64,000 bases of DNA from Flavobacterium quisquiliarum (GTDB lineage: Bacteria; Bacteroidota; Bacteroidia; Flavobacteriales; Flavobacteriaceae), in NCBI RefSeq assembly GCF_019308285.1, contig NZ_WWEM01000004.1:1-64000 (forward strand). The letters run 5' to 3'. The position numbers and the translations under genes were made by a program. The stretch's first letter is position 1. Each line of letters opens with the position of its first letter. A model generated the notes under the pieces. That model was not told the DNA's origin. It ran no database searches and saw only the letters and a program-made list of their open reading frames with translations. Below, piece by piece: positions 1-8,736 of the stretch.

Positions 1-3000
1 AGGGTCGTATAAACGACCATTCATATTGATAAGCCCTACACTCTGCAAATGTTCGTGGCCTGTATATCCTCTATCTAGTAATAATTCGCTGCTTTCTATG
101 TCTTGTTCCAGCTTTGCTAAATTGCCCCAGGCATCATACAGCCGTTTTTCTACTGCTCCGCCAAATCTATCGGTTATGCCTAAAATAGAACCTTGGTAAT
201 CTCTTTGTAAATATAGATAATTTTGTGTTGTTCCATCACTTTTTACCACCACTGGAGCAGTGTAGCCATCTCCTCCAATGTAAGTAACAAAATCCAATTC
301 CCCAGAAACTAGATTTTGTTTAATTTCCATTGTACCATCTTCAGAATAATATTTACGGTATGGTCTCAGCAATTTATCTGTTTCTAAGCTACCATAAAAC
401 ATGGCAGTACGATTATTGGCATCATTATAGCAGAAACTTATTTTATCTACTCCTGTTTCTTCAATATCTACTGGAGCTTTAAAAGTATTATAAGTGATAT
501 TTAATGCTCTTACAGTAGTAGAGGGTTGGCTTGTTTTTCGTATCTGCACATCATCAAACCATACATTTCCAATGCCGTTATTACTTAATGTAATTCGTAA
601 TTGTTTAACATCTGCCGGCACTAAAACCGTTTTGGTAATAGGAGTCCAGACTCCTGTTGTGGTTATTTTTACAGAATCTGTCGTATTGCCAAGAAAAAAC
701 TCGCCCTCCTTTCTCATATTCAATATCATTTCTGCCTCGGGATTGTCTGTAAATACCCAGGCAGAATAGGTATATTGTGTGGGTGCTGTATTGTTAATGG
801 TAATCATTTTTTCTGAAAATACGAATTGTCCGTCTCCATACGTACTATTTATTTTAATTGAATTTTTACCACTGTATGCTTTTGTATCATCGTAACTGTA
901 TGCTTTTACGGCTAAAGGATCGTTAAACAAATCATCAAAACTCATCCAGCCTTTTTTTTCTTCCATGCTGCTAAAAAAAATTCCTTCACGAATACCGTAA
1001 CTGCCCACGGCTTCTTGACTGAGTGTAATCGAAGTGTTTTGATACGGCTTTGCAGTTATTGCATAATTGTATTCGCCAAGACTGTTTTTCTTAATCCTGC
1101 CATTATCATAATAACTCTGTTCTTCCTGCTCCCCTGCCACATTGGTATATTCTATTAATCGGTCATTTGCATCATACTTAAATTCTTCTTTCCAGGGTAT
1201 TTGGACAAAGCCTCCATTAAAAAAATCAGGGTCGTAAACATTCGGATCAAAATACTCATTATCTCGACTGGTTAAATTTCCTGTTTTGGGATTAAAAAAA
1301 GTATTTAGAGTTAAAATATTTGGATTTCCAAAAGATGGCCCTGACAATTCATATTTGCGTACTACATTATGACCATAATCATCCATGGTAAAATCAATTT
1401 TTACAGGACCACTTTTCGCAAAACAAAGATTCCCTCTACCATCTATTGCATCGGTTTGCCATAAAACCGCATTGCTTGTATTATCTAGTATCTGCCAATG
1501 AAACCCATCTCTATAGGTATTCTTTATGGTATTTGAACTGCTTTTTCCTGCTGCTGATGCAGTCGATTTTTCTGTATAAATCCTGCCAAAACCATCATAG
1601 GTAAGCTCTTTTTTAAATGTGGCATAGGGTGTGGTTTCCTGTGTTGTACTGATTCTCTTGAATGAATCGTACGTATAATCGTTTATAATGGTATTGCCAT
1701 TTATAAAATCCTCATACTTATTACCAGTCAATAATTTTGTCGAAGAGTCGTAGTAATAAATTGTTTTTGAATTGCTGTTGGTTCCAAGAATTGTTTTTTC
1801 ATCGAGTTTTCCAACATCATTAAGTTTGTAAGCTGTTGTTCCATTAGGGGTAGTTTCTTTAGTAGTTTCGCCAAAATCATTATATTCATACGTATATGTA
1901 CCGGCAGAAGTATCTGTCAGCTGGGTTTTTCTTCCCCAACCATCTTGTAAAATCGTTGTCTTTACTCCTCCGTAATCTGTTTCTTTTAAATTTCCATTTG
2001 CAAAATAAGTATAGTTAATGGTTTCTCCAGGAGTTTCGGTTAATGAGATGACTCTTCCTATAGCATTTTTGGTTATAATTTTTGTTTGAGCTTCATTACT
2101 AACAGTTGCAGTAAGTCCTGAATAAGAAATATTTGTTGTTCTTCCTGTGTAAGAAATGTTCTGAATGTTTCGTCCATATTCATCAAATTTTATTTCACTC
2201 CATTTATTCCATCCAACCCCTACATAAGGCTCACTTATCCTTATAGCCCTGTCATAAATGTCGTATAAAAAAGATTTATTATAGTTAAAACTTTGCATGC
2301 CCGATGAAGCCGTATTTATTTTTCTGCCTAAATCATCAAAAGTTTCTTCTACACTACCACCGCTGTCTCCTGAAGAAGTTACTACTGTTTTCTCAGCATT
2401 ACGCGAGTAAGAATAAGTTCTATTTTTGTTTAAATAATCTGTTACTTTTATTATTTTTCCCCAAGAGTCATAAGTATAGGACGTAACTTGTCCGTATGGG
2501 TTGGTTTCTGAAGTTAAGAGTCCATTATTTGAATTATAGGTATATATTGTTGATAATCCCTCAATATCTGTATCTTTTGTCATGAAACGACCTGAAGAGT
2601 CATATTCATAGTTCGTTACTCGAGGCGTAAGTCCTGTAGCTGAAATAGTTTTTTTTGTTATATTCCCAAATGCATCATAGACATTATCTTCTGTAATGTA
2701 GTTTGTCCCTGCTCCCTTTTTCTTTATCTGGGTTAACAAGTTATTCGAATAAGTATATAACTCTTCTGTTGTCATTACATCACCCGGTATTGTAATACTT
2801 TGCGTCGAACCTGATAGCTGTCCCATGACAAAAGGAGATGTACCAGGCGAATTGTACGTAAAGGCTGAAGCCTTTGTTTGTATTGTTGATGCACCTTCTT
2901 TTGTTACTACTGTACTACTTAAAACATTGTTGTAAATATCATAATTTAATGAAGTCTCTGTACTAGTACCATTCAAAGCATTAATTTCTTTTAAAGCTAA

Positions 3001-5811
3001 TGTTTTTAGTTTAAAAACTTTATTAGTCTGTAAAGCATCAGTAGGCAGATTATAATCAATAACAGATTTTGTAATATAATTGCCAGAAACATTTGCTTGA
3101 GGAGAAAATTGTCCCAAAGCAGAATAATTTTCAATATTGGCTCCTCTTAACGATATGTCATTTTTTGAAATATAAGAAATTATTGGATTAGTATCGTTGT
3201 GCCAATTTGTTTGTGCTGTACTCTTAAAACCTAGAAATCCTAATCCCTCGACATTAGAAACAGCACCATAATACTGGAATAATTTCTTCTTATAACTAGC
3301 AGTACTATTTTTCTCCAACATACTCACAACAAAAAAATTAGGATCATTTAGAATATTAATACTAGGATAATTTTCCAAATCACTAGCACTAAAATAGACT
3401 TGATTTGGTCCTTGTCTTGATTTTGTATCTAAAGGCACATAAGAGATAGTCTCGGTTACTCCGTTTCCATTTGTTATCTTCTTAAGCAGAACATCCAATT
3501 TGTTGTACCATACAAAATCCATACTGTACATTTTACTTCCAGTTATTAACGAGTATTTAAAACTTTTACTTAAATCATTAACATTCGTCAAAACAGGTAT
3601 TGGATATCGTTCTACTTTGTTCGCAGCATAATAAAATTGAAGAGTCGACATAAATTTAAAATCAGAAACTCCAAATCCCATATTAAATACAATTTGAAAT
3701 TTGGTCATTTGTGGTGTTCCTTTAGGTTTAGGGTTTGGAGCACCACTCTGATCTGATTCAACTGTAAAATTCTGTTGATTTAAAATATCTGTTTTTCCAT
3801 CTCCATTGAAATCATTTGCTACATAAGTATTTTCATTTAAACTGTAAGTCCAATCATTATTATTGATAAGGTCTTGATAATATTTTTTTACTTCTGACTG
3901 ATTATACTTCAAACCAATGGCTCCGCTTATTTTATTAAAACTGGTTCCTGTAGATATGTAAAAATTCCAATCATCCTGACCAAGTGCAGTTGGAATCACA
4001 AAATCTGTTTTTCCGTCTCCATTAAAATCTCCGTATAAAATTATTTTACTAGTAGCAATTGCCGAATCTGTTTTAGTAAACAATTGTACAAAAACATTTT
4101 GGTTGTTGAGGGAAAATACTTTTACCAAACCATTTTTAATCGCTATTATGTCTTCTTTTCCGTCTCCATTAACATCGGCGACTTTCAATTTGTATGTATC
4201 ATCTATATTTAAACCACCAGATCCAAAAACAAAATCTGTAGTTAAACGTTTATCCATATTTATAAAGTAAGACATCCCATAATAATTTTCTGTAACACTA
4301 GTAGGATAAGGGTCATTTATTGTACAACGCTTTAGGTACGAAAATTGACAATCGTATTCTATTGCAACAATATCGGTTAGCCCATCTCCATTAAAATCCC
4401 CGCTTAAATATGTTTTGGAAATATCCTGAATATATGGGATGATATCTCCTGTCTCCTGACAATTTGATGGAAATTCTGGATGGTATACCAACTGCGGAAA
4501 AGTAAATATTTTTTCGTATTGTAATCCTATCCCCAAAGTCAAAGAAGATGAATATACCGAAAATGTGATTGAATTAGTATTGCTGCCATACTTTAAAACA
4601 GTCCATCCTTGTTTTGTCATTAATTTATTTACTGAAACACTATTTCCTTCCAATATTGACGTAGGGAAAATCTCTGCAAACTCTCCAGTATTATGCTCGA
4701 ATCCTACATTTAATCCCGCACTCGAAATATCTTTATACAGCCAGTATTTCTTTTTTGCATTAATTGTTTTTTTTGGATATAAAATAACATCCGTCTTTCC
4801 ATCTCCATCGAAATCACCCGAAACATTACCCATAGTTTCATAATCTAAATTAGTTAAATCTAAATTAGCAGGTGCAGTATTTGTAAAACTATTATCTACC
4901 AATGGACCATAAGTAAAAATAGTGGGATTATAACTCTTAGAATTATCTCCATTTTTTTCTGTTATTTTAATCAACCTCTGATAATCTTTATAGGTAGTTT
5001 CATACTCAAGAAAATAGTTTCTATAACCCACACCATTTGAGAAAACCTTTATATTGTTTAGAATATTATTTTTTAAAATATTTTGATTTCCTACATAACT
5101 TTGTTCAGGTCTTTTTCTAGTGCTGTAAGAAAATTGGATTTCATTTACTGGAGTACTACTAGATAATGTTCCATATTTTATTGAACTTATATCCAATACA
5201 TTATTTGTTGCAGTATAATTATAATTAATCCTTACTCCTTGAGGATTTTCCCAATACGTTATTGCCCACTCCAACAAAGAGCGCGAATCTACAGAATTTC
5301 CATAGTAAGCTTTTGATCCATCAGGATACTCAACTACAAAATAAGCAGGACCATAATTAACTCCATTAGGATGAGTTCCGTAAGATGTAATCTTAATATT
5401 TGAAAAACTTTCGGTTTCATATAATGTTTCATTACTCCCATATATTCCAGATGTTCCGTTTTTTATTAATAGCCGTTGTCCATCAAAAGCAAAACGATCC
5501 AAAGTATTAAAGTCAACAGGATCAATTACACCATCATGAAATTTAGTAGAAGGAACTCTAGAAATGGTTGAAACACCCGAAATATTCCAACCATAACCTG
5601 CAATCCCATTTCCTCCCTGACTATTGTAAACCAAGCTTACCTGTGGTACAACTCCCTTAATTCCAGGAGGAACTGCTATAGGAATTTTATAATTTGCCGC
5701 ACCAGTAAGAGAAACCGATAATTCTCCTTCTGTTAAGCCCACTTCTGCAGATTGTCCAAAACCAAACCACGCAATAGATAAAAATAATAGTGTAAAATAA
5801 AACTTCTTCAT
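1..5811 (-). CDS. SpvB/FG-GAP/YD-repeat RHS protein (C-terminus beyond left edge)
   Basis: An open frame of 1937 codons with no stop before the left edge. It starts at an ATG with a signal peptide (MKKFYFTLLFLSIAWFGFGQ). The N-terminus is SpvB-like (GELSVSLTGAANYKIPI, then YNSQGGNGIAGYGW). At least five FG-GAP/VCBS Ca-binding loops of the form DFNGDGKTD lie near residues 335, 475, 550, 600 and 670. Many YD repeats (TYTYEYNDFGETTKE type) fill roughly residues 920-1600. An RHS core lies at the window edge (LYDAWGNL, RGYTGHEHL, GLINMNGRLYDP). In the family the core precedes a variable C-terminal, often toxic, domain, which is outside this window. The start codon is 6 nt downstream of the stop of the small T9SS-sorted gene, so the two are probably one operon. 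Export is clear; the effector activity cannot be judged here. Confidence 0.93.
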   Translation of the reverse strand, partial: MKKFYFTLLFLSIAWFGFGQSAEVGLTEGELSVSLTGAANYKIPIAVPPGIKGVVPQVSLVYNSQGGNGIAGYGWNISGVSTISRVPSTKFHDGVIDPVDFNTLDRFAFDGQRLLIKNGTSGIYGSNETLYETESFSNIKITSYGTHPNGVNYGPAYFVVEYPDGSKAYYGNSVDSRSLLEWAITYWENPQGVRINYNYTATNNVLDISSIKYGTLSSSTPVNEIQFSYSTRKRPEQSYVGNQNILKNNILNNIKVFSNGVGYRNYFLEYETTYKDYQRLIKITEKNGDNSKSYNPTIFTYGPLVDNSFTNTAPANLDLTNLDYETMGNVSGDFDGDGKTDVILYPKKTINAKKKYWLYKDISSAGLNVGFEHNTGEFAEIFPTSILEGNSVSVNKLMTKQGWTVLKYGSNTNSITFSVYSSSLTLGIGLQYEKIFTFPQLVYHPEFPSNCQETGDIIPYIQDISKTYLSGDFNGDGLTDIVAIEYDCQFSYLKRCTINDPYPTSVTENYYGMSYFINMDKRLTTDFVFGSGGLNIDDTYKLKVADVNGDGKEDIIAIKNGLVKVFSLNNQNVFVQLFTKTDSAIATSKIILYGDFNGDGKTDFVIPTALGQDDWNFYISTGTSFNKISGAIGLKYNQSEVKKYYQDLINNNDWTYSLNENTYVANDFNGDGKTDILNQQNFTVESDQSGAPNPKPKGTPQMTKFQIVFNMGFGVSDFKFMSTLQFYYAANKVERYPIPVLTNVNDLSKSFKYSLITGSKMYSMDFVWYNKLDVLLKKITNGNGVTETISYVPLDTKSRQGPNQVYFSASDLENYPSINILNDPNFFVVSMLEKNSTASYKKKLFQYYGAVSNVEGLGFLGFKSTAQTNWHNDTNPIISYISKNDISLRGANIENYSALGQFSPQANVSGNYITKSVIDYNLPTDALQTNKVFKLKTLALKEINALNGTSTETSLNYDIYNNVLSSTVVTKEGASTIQTKASAFTYNSPGTSPFVMGQLSGSTQSITIPGDVMTTEELYTYSNNLLTQIKKKGAGTNYITEDNVYDAFGNITKKTISATGLTPRVTNYEYDSSGRFMTKDTDIEGLSTIYTYNSNNGLLTSETNPYGQVTSYTYDSWGKIIKVTDYLNKNRTYSYSRNAEKTVVTSSGDSGGSVEETFDDLGRKINTASSGMQSFNYNKSFLYDIYDRAIRISEPYVGVGWNKWSEIKFDEYGRNIQNISYTGRTTNISYSGLTATVSNEAQTKIITKNAIGRVISLTETPGETINYTYFANGNLKETDYGGVKTTILQDGWGRKTQLTDTSAGTYTYEYNDFGETTKETTPNGTTAYKLNDVGKLDEKTILGTNSNSKTIYYYDSSTKLLTGNKYEDFINGNTIINDYTYDSFKRISTTQETTPYATFKKELTYDGFGRIYTEKSTASAAGKSSSNTIKNTYRDGFHWQILDNTSNAVLWQTDAIDGRGNLCFAKSGPVKIDFTMDDYGHNVVRKYELSGPSFGNPNILTLNTFFNPKTGNLTSRDNEYFDPNVYDPDFFNGGFVQIPWKEEFKYDANDRLIEYTNVAGEQEEQSYYDNGRIKKNSLGEYNYAITAKPYQNTSITLSQEAVGSYGIREGIFFSSMEEKKGWMSFDDLFNDPLAVKAYSYDDTKAYSGKNSIKINSTYGDGQFVFSEKMITINNTAPTQYTYSAWVFTDNPEAEMILNMRKEGEFFLGNTTDSVKITTTGVWTPITKTVLVPADVKQLRITLSNNGIGNVWFDDVQIRKTSQPSTTVRALNITYNTFKAPVDIEETGVDKISFCYNDANNRTAMFYGSLETDKLLRPYRKYYSEDGTMEIKQNLVSGELDFVTYIGGDGYTAPVVVKSDGTTQNYLYLQRDYQGSILGITDRFGGAVEKRLYDAWGNLAKLEQDIESSELLLDRGYTGHEHLQSVGLINMNGRLYDP

Positions 5812-5817
5812 ATCTGC

Positions 5818-6261
5818 TTATTTTTTAATTATTTTAATCGTTTTTTCATCTCCATCTTTGTAAGAAAACAACACCAAATAAACACCAGTTGAATACTGTT
5901 GAAAAGGAATATTTAAACGATTTGTACTGCTTGCTATTTGAAAATTCCTTAAAAGTTGGCCTGTCATGGAGTAAATAGAAATAGAACTTACATAGTTTTC
6001 CTCTGCCACTTGCCATTGCAGGTATAACTCTTCTCTTACAGGATTCGGGTAATAGGAAATGACATCTTCAGGAAAGAATTTTTCTAGTTCAGTTTCAGTT
6101 AATGCTTCCAATTCTTGAACCTCTTTTACAACTTTAGAGGTGCAGTTAAGACACAATACTCGAGTAATTTGATTTCCAGCAGTATCATAAGTAAACAAAA
6201 CTTTATTTTGTGCCTGAAAATAAAAAGGCATCAATAACAGTAAGTGTAAAATATATTTCAT
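5818..6261 (-). CDS. Small secreted protein with T9SS type A sorting domain
   Basis: 147 aa. A signal peptide ends near residue 17 (FYFQAQ). A short segment, FTYDTAGNQITR, resembles a single YD repeat, and a Cys pair follows (CLNC, about residues 37-40). The last 80 residues form a type A sorting domain: YYPNPV, then SIYSMTGQLLR, then TGVYLVLF, and a basic end KTIKIIKK. The domain directs proteins through the type IX secretion system to the cell surface. The gene lies directly upstream of the giant RHS gene with 6 nt between them. Almost all of the protein is export signal plus a YD-like stub, so it may act as a surface partner or anchor for the RHS protein; that role is inference. Confidence 0.85.
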   Translation of the reverse strand: MKYILHLLLLMPFYFQAQNKVLFTYDTAGNQITRVLCLNCTSKVVKEVQELEALTETELEKFFPEDVISYYPNPVREELYLQWQVAEENYVSSISIYSMTGQLLRNFQIASSTNRLNIPFQQYSTGVYLVLFSYKDGDEKTIKIIKK

Positions 6262-6462
6262 ATTTAGTTTGGTTAGATGGTTAGTCTTTTTTAATCAACT
6301 TATATACATTAATTAATGATTTTGTACATGTTGGTATCTATATTTTTAATAAAAATCTTTCATTTTTATATAACGCAAACATATTTACATAAGTTAAATA
6401 TTGTTAATTAAAACAAAATATTATATATTCGTTTTTAACTAATCGTCTTAAAATATGTTGTT

Positions 6463-6774
6463 ATGGGTGTTGGATTCAAAATCAAAAAATTAAGAGAGTC
6501 AAGAAATTTAACACAAGATCAATTGGCCATACAATTAGACATTTCGCAAAGTGAGTTGTCTAAGATTGAAAATGGAAAAGCCAAAAAAATCGATTTCCAT
6601 TTAATGGGTAAAGTCTGTGCTTTTTTTAATAAAGATTTTGTTTATTTCCAGGAGAAGCGGGATCCAGTAAAAATTCTGGACAACTTTAATATTGATATTT
6701 CAACTGAAAAAATTCTGGATGAATTAAGCAGAATATCAAACGAATACAAGAAGAAATTAAACGATGCTGAATAA
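6463..6774 (+). CDS. XRE-family (Cro/C1-type) HTH regulator
   Basis: 103 aa. An HTH_3 domain covers about residues 6-60 (IKKLRESRNLTQDQLAIQLD, then ISQSELSKIENGKA), the standard Cro/C1 recognition fold. A C-terminal tail of about 40 residues ends in a charged helix (SRISNEYKKKLNDAE). It is divergent from the T9SS/RHS pair across about 200 nt of very AT-rich DNA. It could control those genes, but no operator repeat was found, so the target is open. No antitoxin partner is visible beside it. Confidence 0.85.
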   Translation: MGVGFKIKKLRESRNLTQDQLAIQLDISQSELSKIENGKAKKIDFHLMGKVCAFFNKDFVYFQEKRDPVKILDNFNIDISTEKILDELSRISNEYKKKLNDAE

Positions 6775-6936
6775 AACTGGTAGTAAATTTTTATAAAATA
6801 TCAAACCTTCATTTACAAAGTCTAATTATAAACCTCTTAAAAAATTAAAACCCTAAAAATCAACTTCGATTATTATCAAACTTTTAATTTTAGTCTGTTT
6901 TTAGAAAAATTTAAGAATCCTTACTTTTGAAAATAG

Positions 6937-6944
6937 TATATTTG
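6937..6944 (+). promoter_or_regulatory. Possible -7 box upstream of efflux operon
   Basis: TATATTTG matches the Bacteroidota -7 consensus TAnnTTTG and lies 67 nt before the ATG of the small gene that heads the RND cluster. A second match, TACTTTTG, is at 6922-6929. No clear TTG -33 element sits at the usual spacing, so this is tentative. Confidence 0.35.
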
Positions 6945-7010
6945 GCGCACTGTACATGACTTGAAAATCCAAATTTTCAGCAACAAAAACTAATTACTAT
7001 TTTACTATAA

Positions 7011-7370
7011 ATGAAACCTGGTAAGTTCATATATATCGTTTTACTTTCGCTGCTTTGTTTTTTCAGAGGCACCGAAAAGTATACGTTACCTATTGAACTG
7101 AATCCTTGTATTACACTGGATAGTGTTGAAGCAGACGATGTTTTGCACTTCTCTTCCGATTTTTCTACATCAAAAACTATTGATCTTCATTGTATAGCCA
7201 AAAAGAAGATTAAAGGAAGAGCGACTACTTTAGAGCAAAGTACCATCAGGGCTCCTTATTTTAGTAATTTAATCAACTTCAAGCTTTATAAAAAGAGCTT
7301 AATTTATGGTATTGCTTCGATATACCAGATTGAAAGACATACTCATCTCCACTTGTATCAATTATTCTAG
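7011..7370 (+). CDS. Small secreted hypothetical protein ahead of RND efflux genes
   Basis: 119 aa with a hydrophobic N-terminus (FIYIVLLSLLCFF) that looks like a signal peptide or anchor. The middle has no recognised domain. The C-terminus is His-rich (ERHTHLHLYQLF). It precedes the adaptor gene by 225 nt on the same strand and may be co-transcribed with it. I do not recognise a family. A periplasmic accessory or metal-contact role is only a guess from the His cluster and position. The frame is probably real because it has an upstream -7-like box and a typical composition. Confidence 0.6.
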   Translation: MKPGKFIYIVLLSLLCFFRGTEKYTLPIELNPCITLDSVEADDVLHFSSDFSTSKTIDLHCIAKKKIKGRATTLEQSTIRAPYFSNLINFKLYKKSLIYGIASIYQIERHTHLHLYQLF

Positions 7371-7595
7371 ATTGTAATTTCTTTAGTGTTTTTATATTTT
7401 CAGAAAATCATTCTGAACCAATCTTTCGTTTGCCTAAATGAGGGATTCGGCTATAAAAATATTTCTTAAAACGGTGCTTCAAGAAACAGAAAAGCAACCA
7501 AAAACATTTCTGTTTATTTTATCCAAAATCATTCAAACTTCCTGTATTTAAGCACGGAAGAACACCAATTTTATCTAAATTTTACAAATCTAATT

Positions 7596-8687
7596 ATGAA
7601 TATCTATAAAAATACATTCCTGTTGTTCTCTTTATCCCTGTTCGTTTTGGTCTCGTGCGGCGATAAATCAAAAAAGAATTCCGACAATATCAAAACGCTT
7701 CCTGTTTACAAAGTTACCCTAAAAGACACCGTAGTTTCGAGCAAGTTTGTTGCCGATGTACATGCCAAAAATAATGTAGAAATACACGTAAGAATTCCTG
7801 GTTTACTAGACAAAGTGTATGTAAGCGAAGGACAAAAAGTAAAAAAAGGACAAATCTTATTCAAAATAAGCGATGTCGAACTTCAGATACAACTCCTAAA
7901 AGCCGAAGCCGTTTTTAAAAGCGCAAAAGCCGATTTAAGAATTGCAACGGTAGAATTGGAACAAGCTCAAACGCTATTCAACAAAAAAGTAATTGCCGAC
8001 AAAGAATTAGAATTATCTAAAGCAAAACATGAAGCTGCTTCTGCAAAATTGGCTCACGCTGCCGCAGAAAAAAAAGCCATCGACCAGCAGATTAGTTTTA
8101 CCACTATCTGTGCACCTTTTGATGGTACAGTTGACAGAATTCCGTTTAAGGAAGGAAGTTTGGTAGAAAACGGTTCGTTACTAACAACGGTTTCTCAACT
8201 GGACGACGTTTATGCCTATTTCTCCATTCCTGAAAACACCTATTTTCAAATGATGGAAGACAAAACCCTTCATACACAAGGCGATATTAAACTCGTATTG
8301 CCAAACGGAATGGTTTACGATCAAAAAGGAGAATTGAGAACTGCTGATGGAGAAATCGACAGACAAACGGGTTCTATTCAATACAAAGCAAAATTTCACA
8401 ATCCGCAAGGGTTTATCAAACACGGAACTTCGGGTAAACTGATTATTTCAGAACCAAAGAAAAATGTCGTATTGATTCCGCAGAAAGCCGTTTTTTCTAT
8501 TCAGGACAAACAATATGTATTTCTGGTACAAAAAGATGGAGTAGTTAAAATGACTAATGTAAGCATTGAAAGTACTCTTGATGATGTGTACATCTTAAAC
8601 GATGGACTAAAAAGCGATGACCTTATCGTTCAGGAAGGCACGCAGTCATTAAGAGACGGAGATAAAATCAACATCAAACAAATGTAG
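7596..8687 (+). CDS. RND efflux periplasmic adaptor subunit (AcrA/MexA type)
   Basis: 363 aa lipoprotein with lipobox LVSCG (Cys21). A biotinyl-lipoyl-like half motif (VHVRIPGLLDKVYVSEGQ type, about residues 62-85) is followed by a long alpha-hairpin (residues 100-160). The second half motif is APFDGTVDRIPFKEGSLV. Beta-barrel and membrane-proximal domains follow. Adaptors of this family bridge the inner-membrane RND pump and the outer-membrane channel. The gene is 49 nt upstream of the pump. The substrate cannot be predicted from the sequence. Confidence 0.94.
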   Translation: MNIYKNTFLLFSLSLFVLVSCGDKSKKNSDNIKTLPVYKVTLKDTVVSSKFVADVHAKNNVEIHVRIPGLLDKVYVSEGQKVKKGQILFKISDVELQIQLLKAEAVFKSAKADLRIATVELEQAQTLFNKKVIADKELELSKAKHEAASAKLAHAAAEKKAIDQQISFTTICAPFDGTVDRIPFKEGSLVENGSLLTTVSQLDDVYAYFSIPENTYFQMMEDKTLHTQGDIKLVLPNGMVYDQKGELRTADGEIDRQTGSIQYKAKFHNPQGFIKHGTSGKLIISEPKKNVVLIPQKAVFSIQDKQYVFLVQKDGVVKMTNVSIESTLDDVYILNDGLKSDDLIVQEGTQSLRDGDKINIKQM

Positions 8688-8736
8688 GTTTTAGGCTTAA
8701 TATCAGTTATTTAATTATTTATCTAAAAAAAATCCA

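Noticed and set aside
494..4843. Small plus-strand open frames at 494, 2304 and 4565
   Set aside because: They are antisense to the continuous RHS frame, which carries clear domain motifs.
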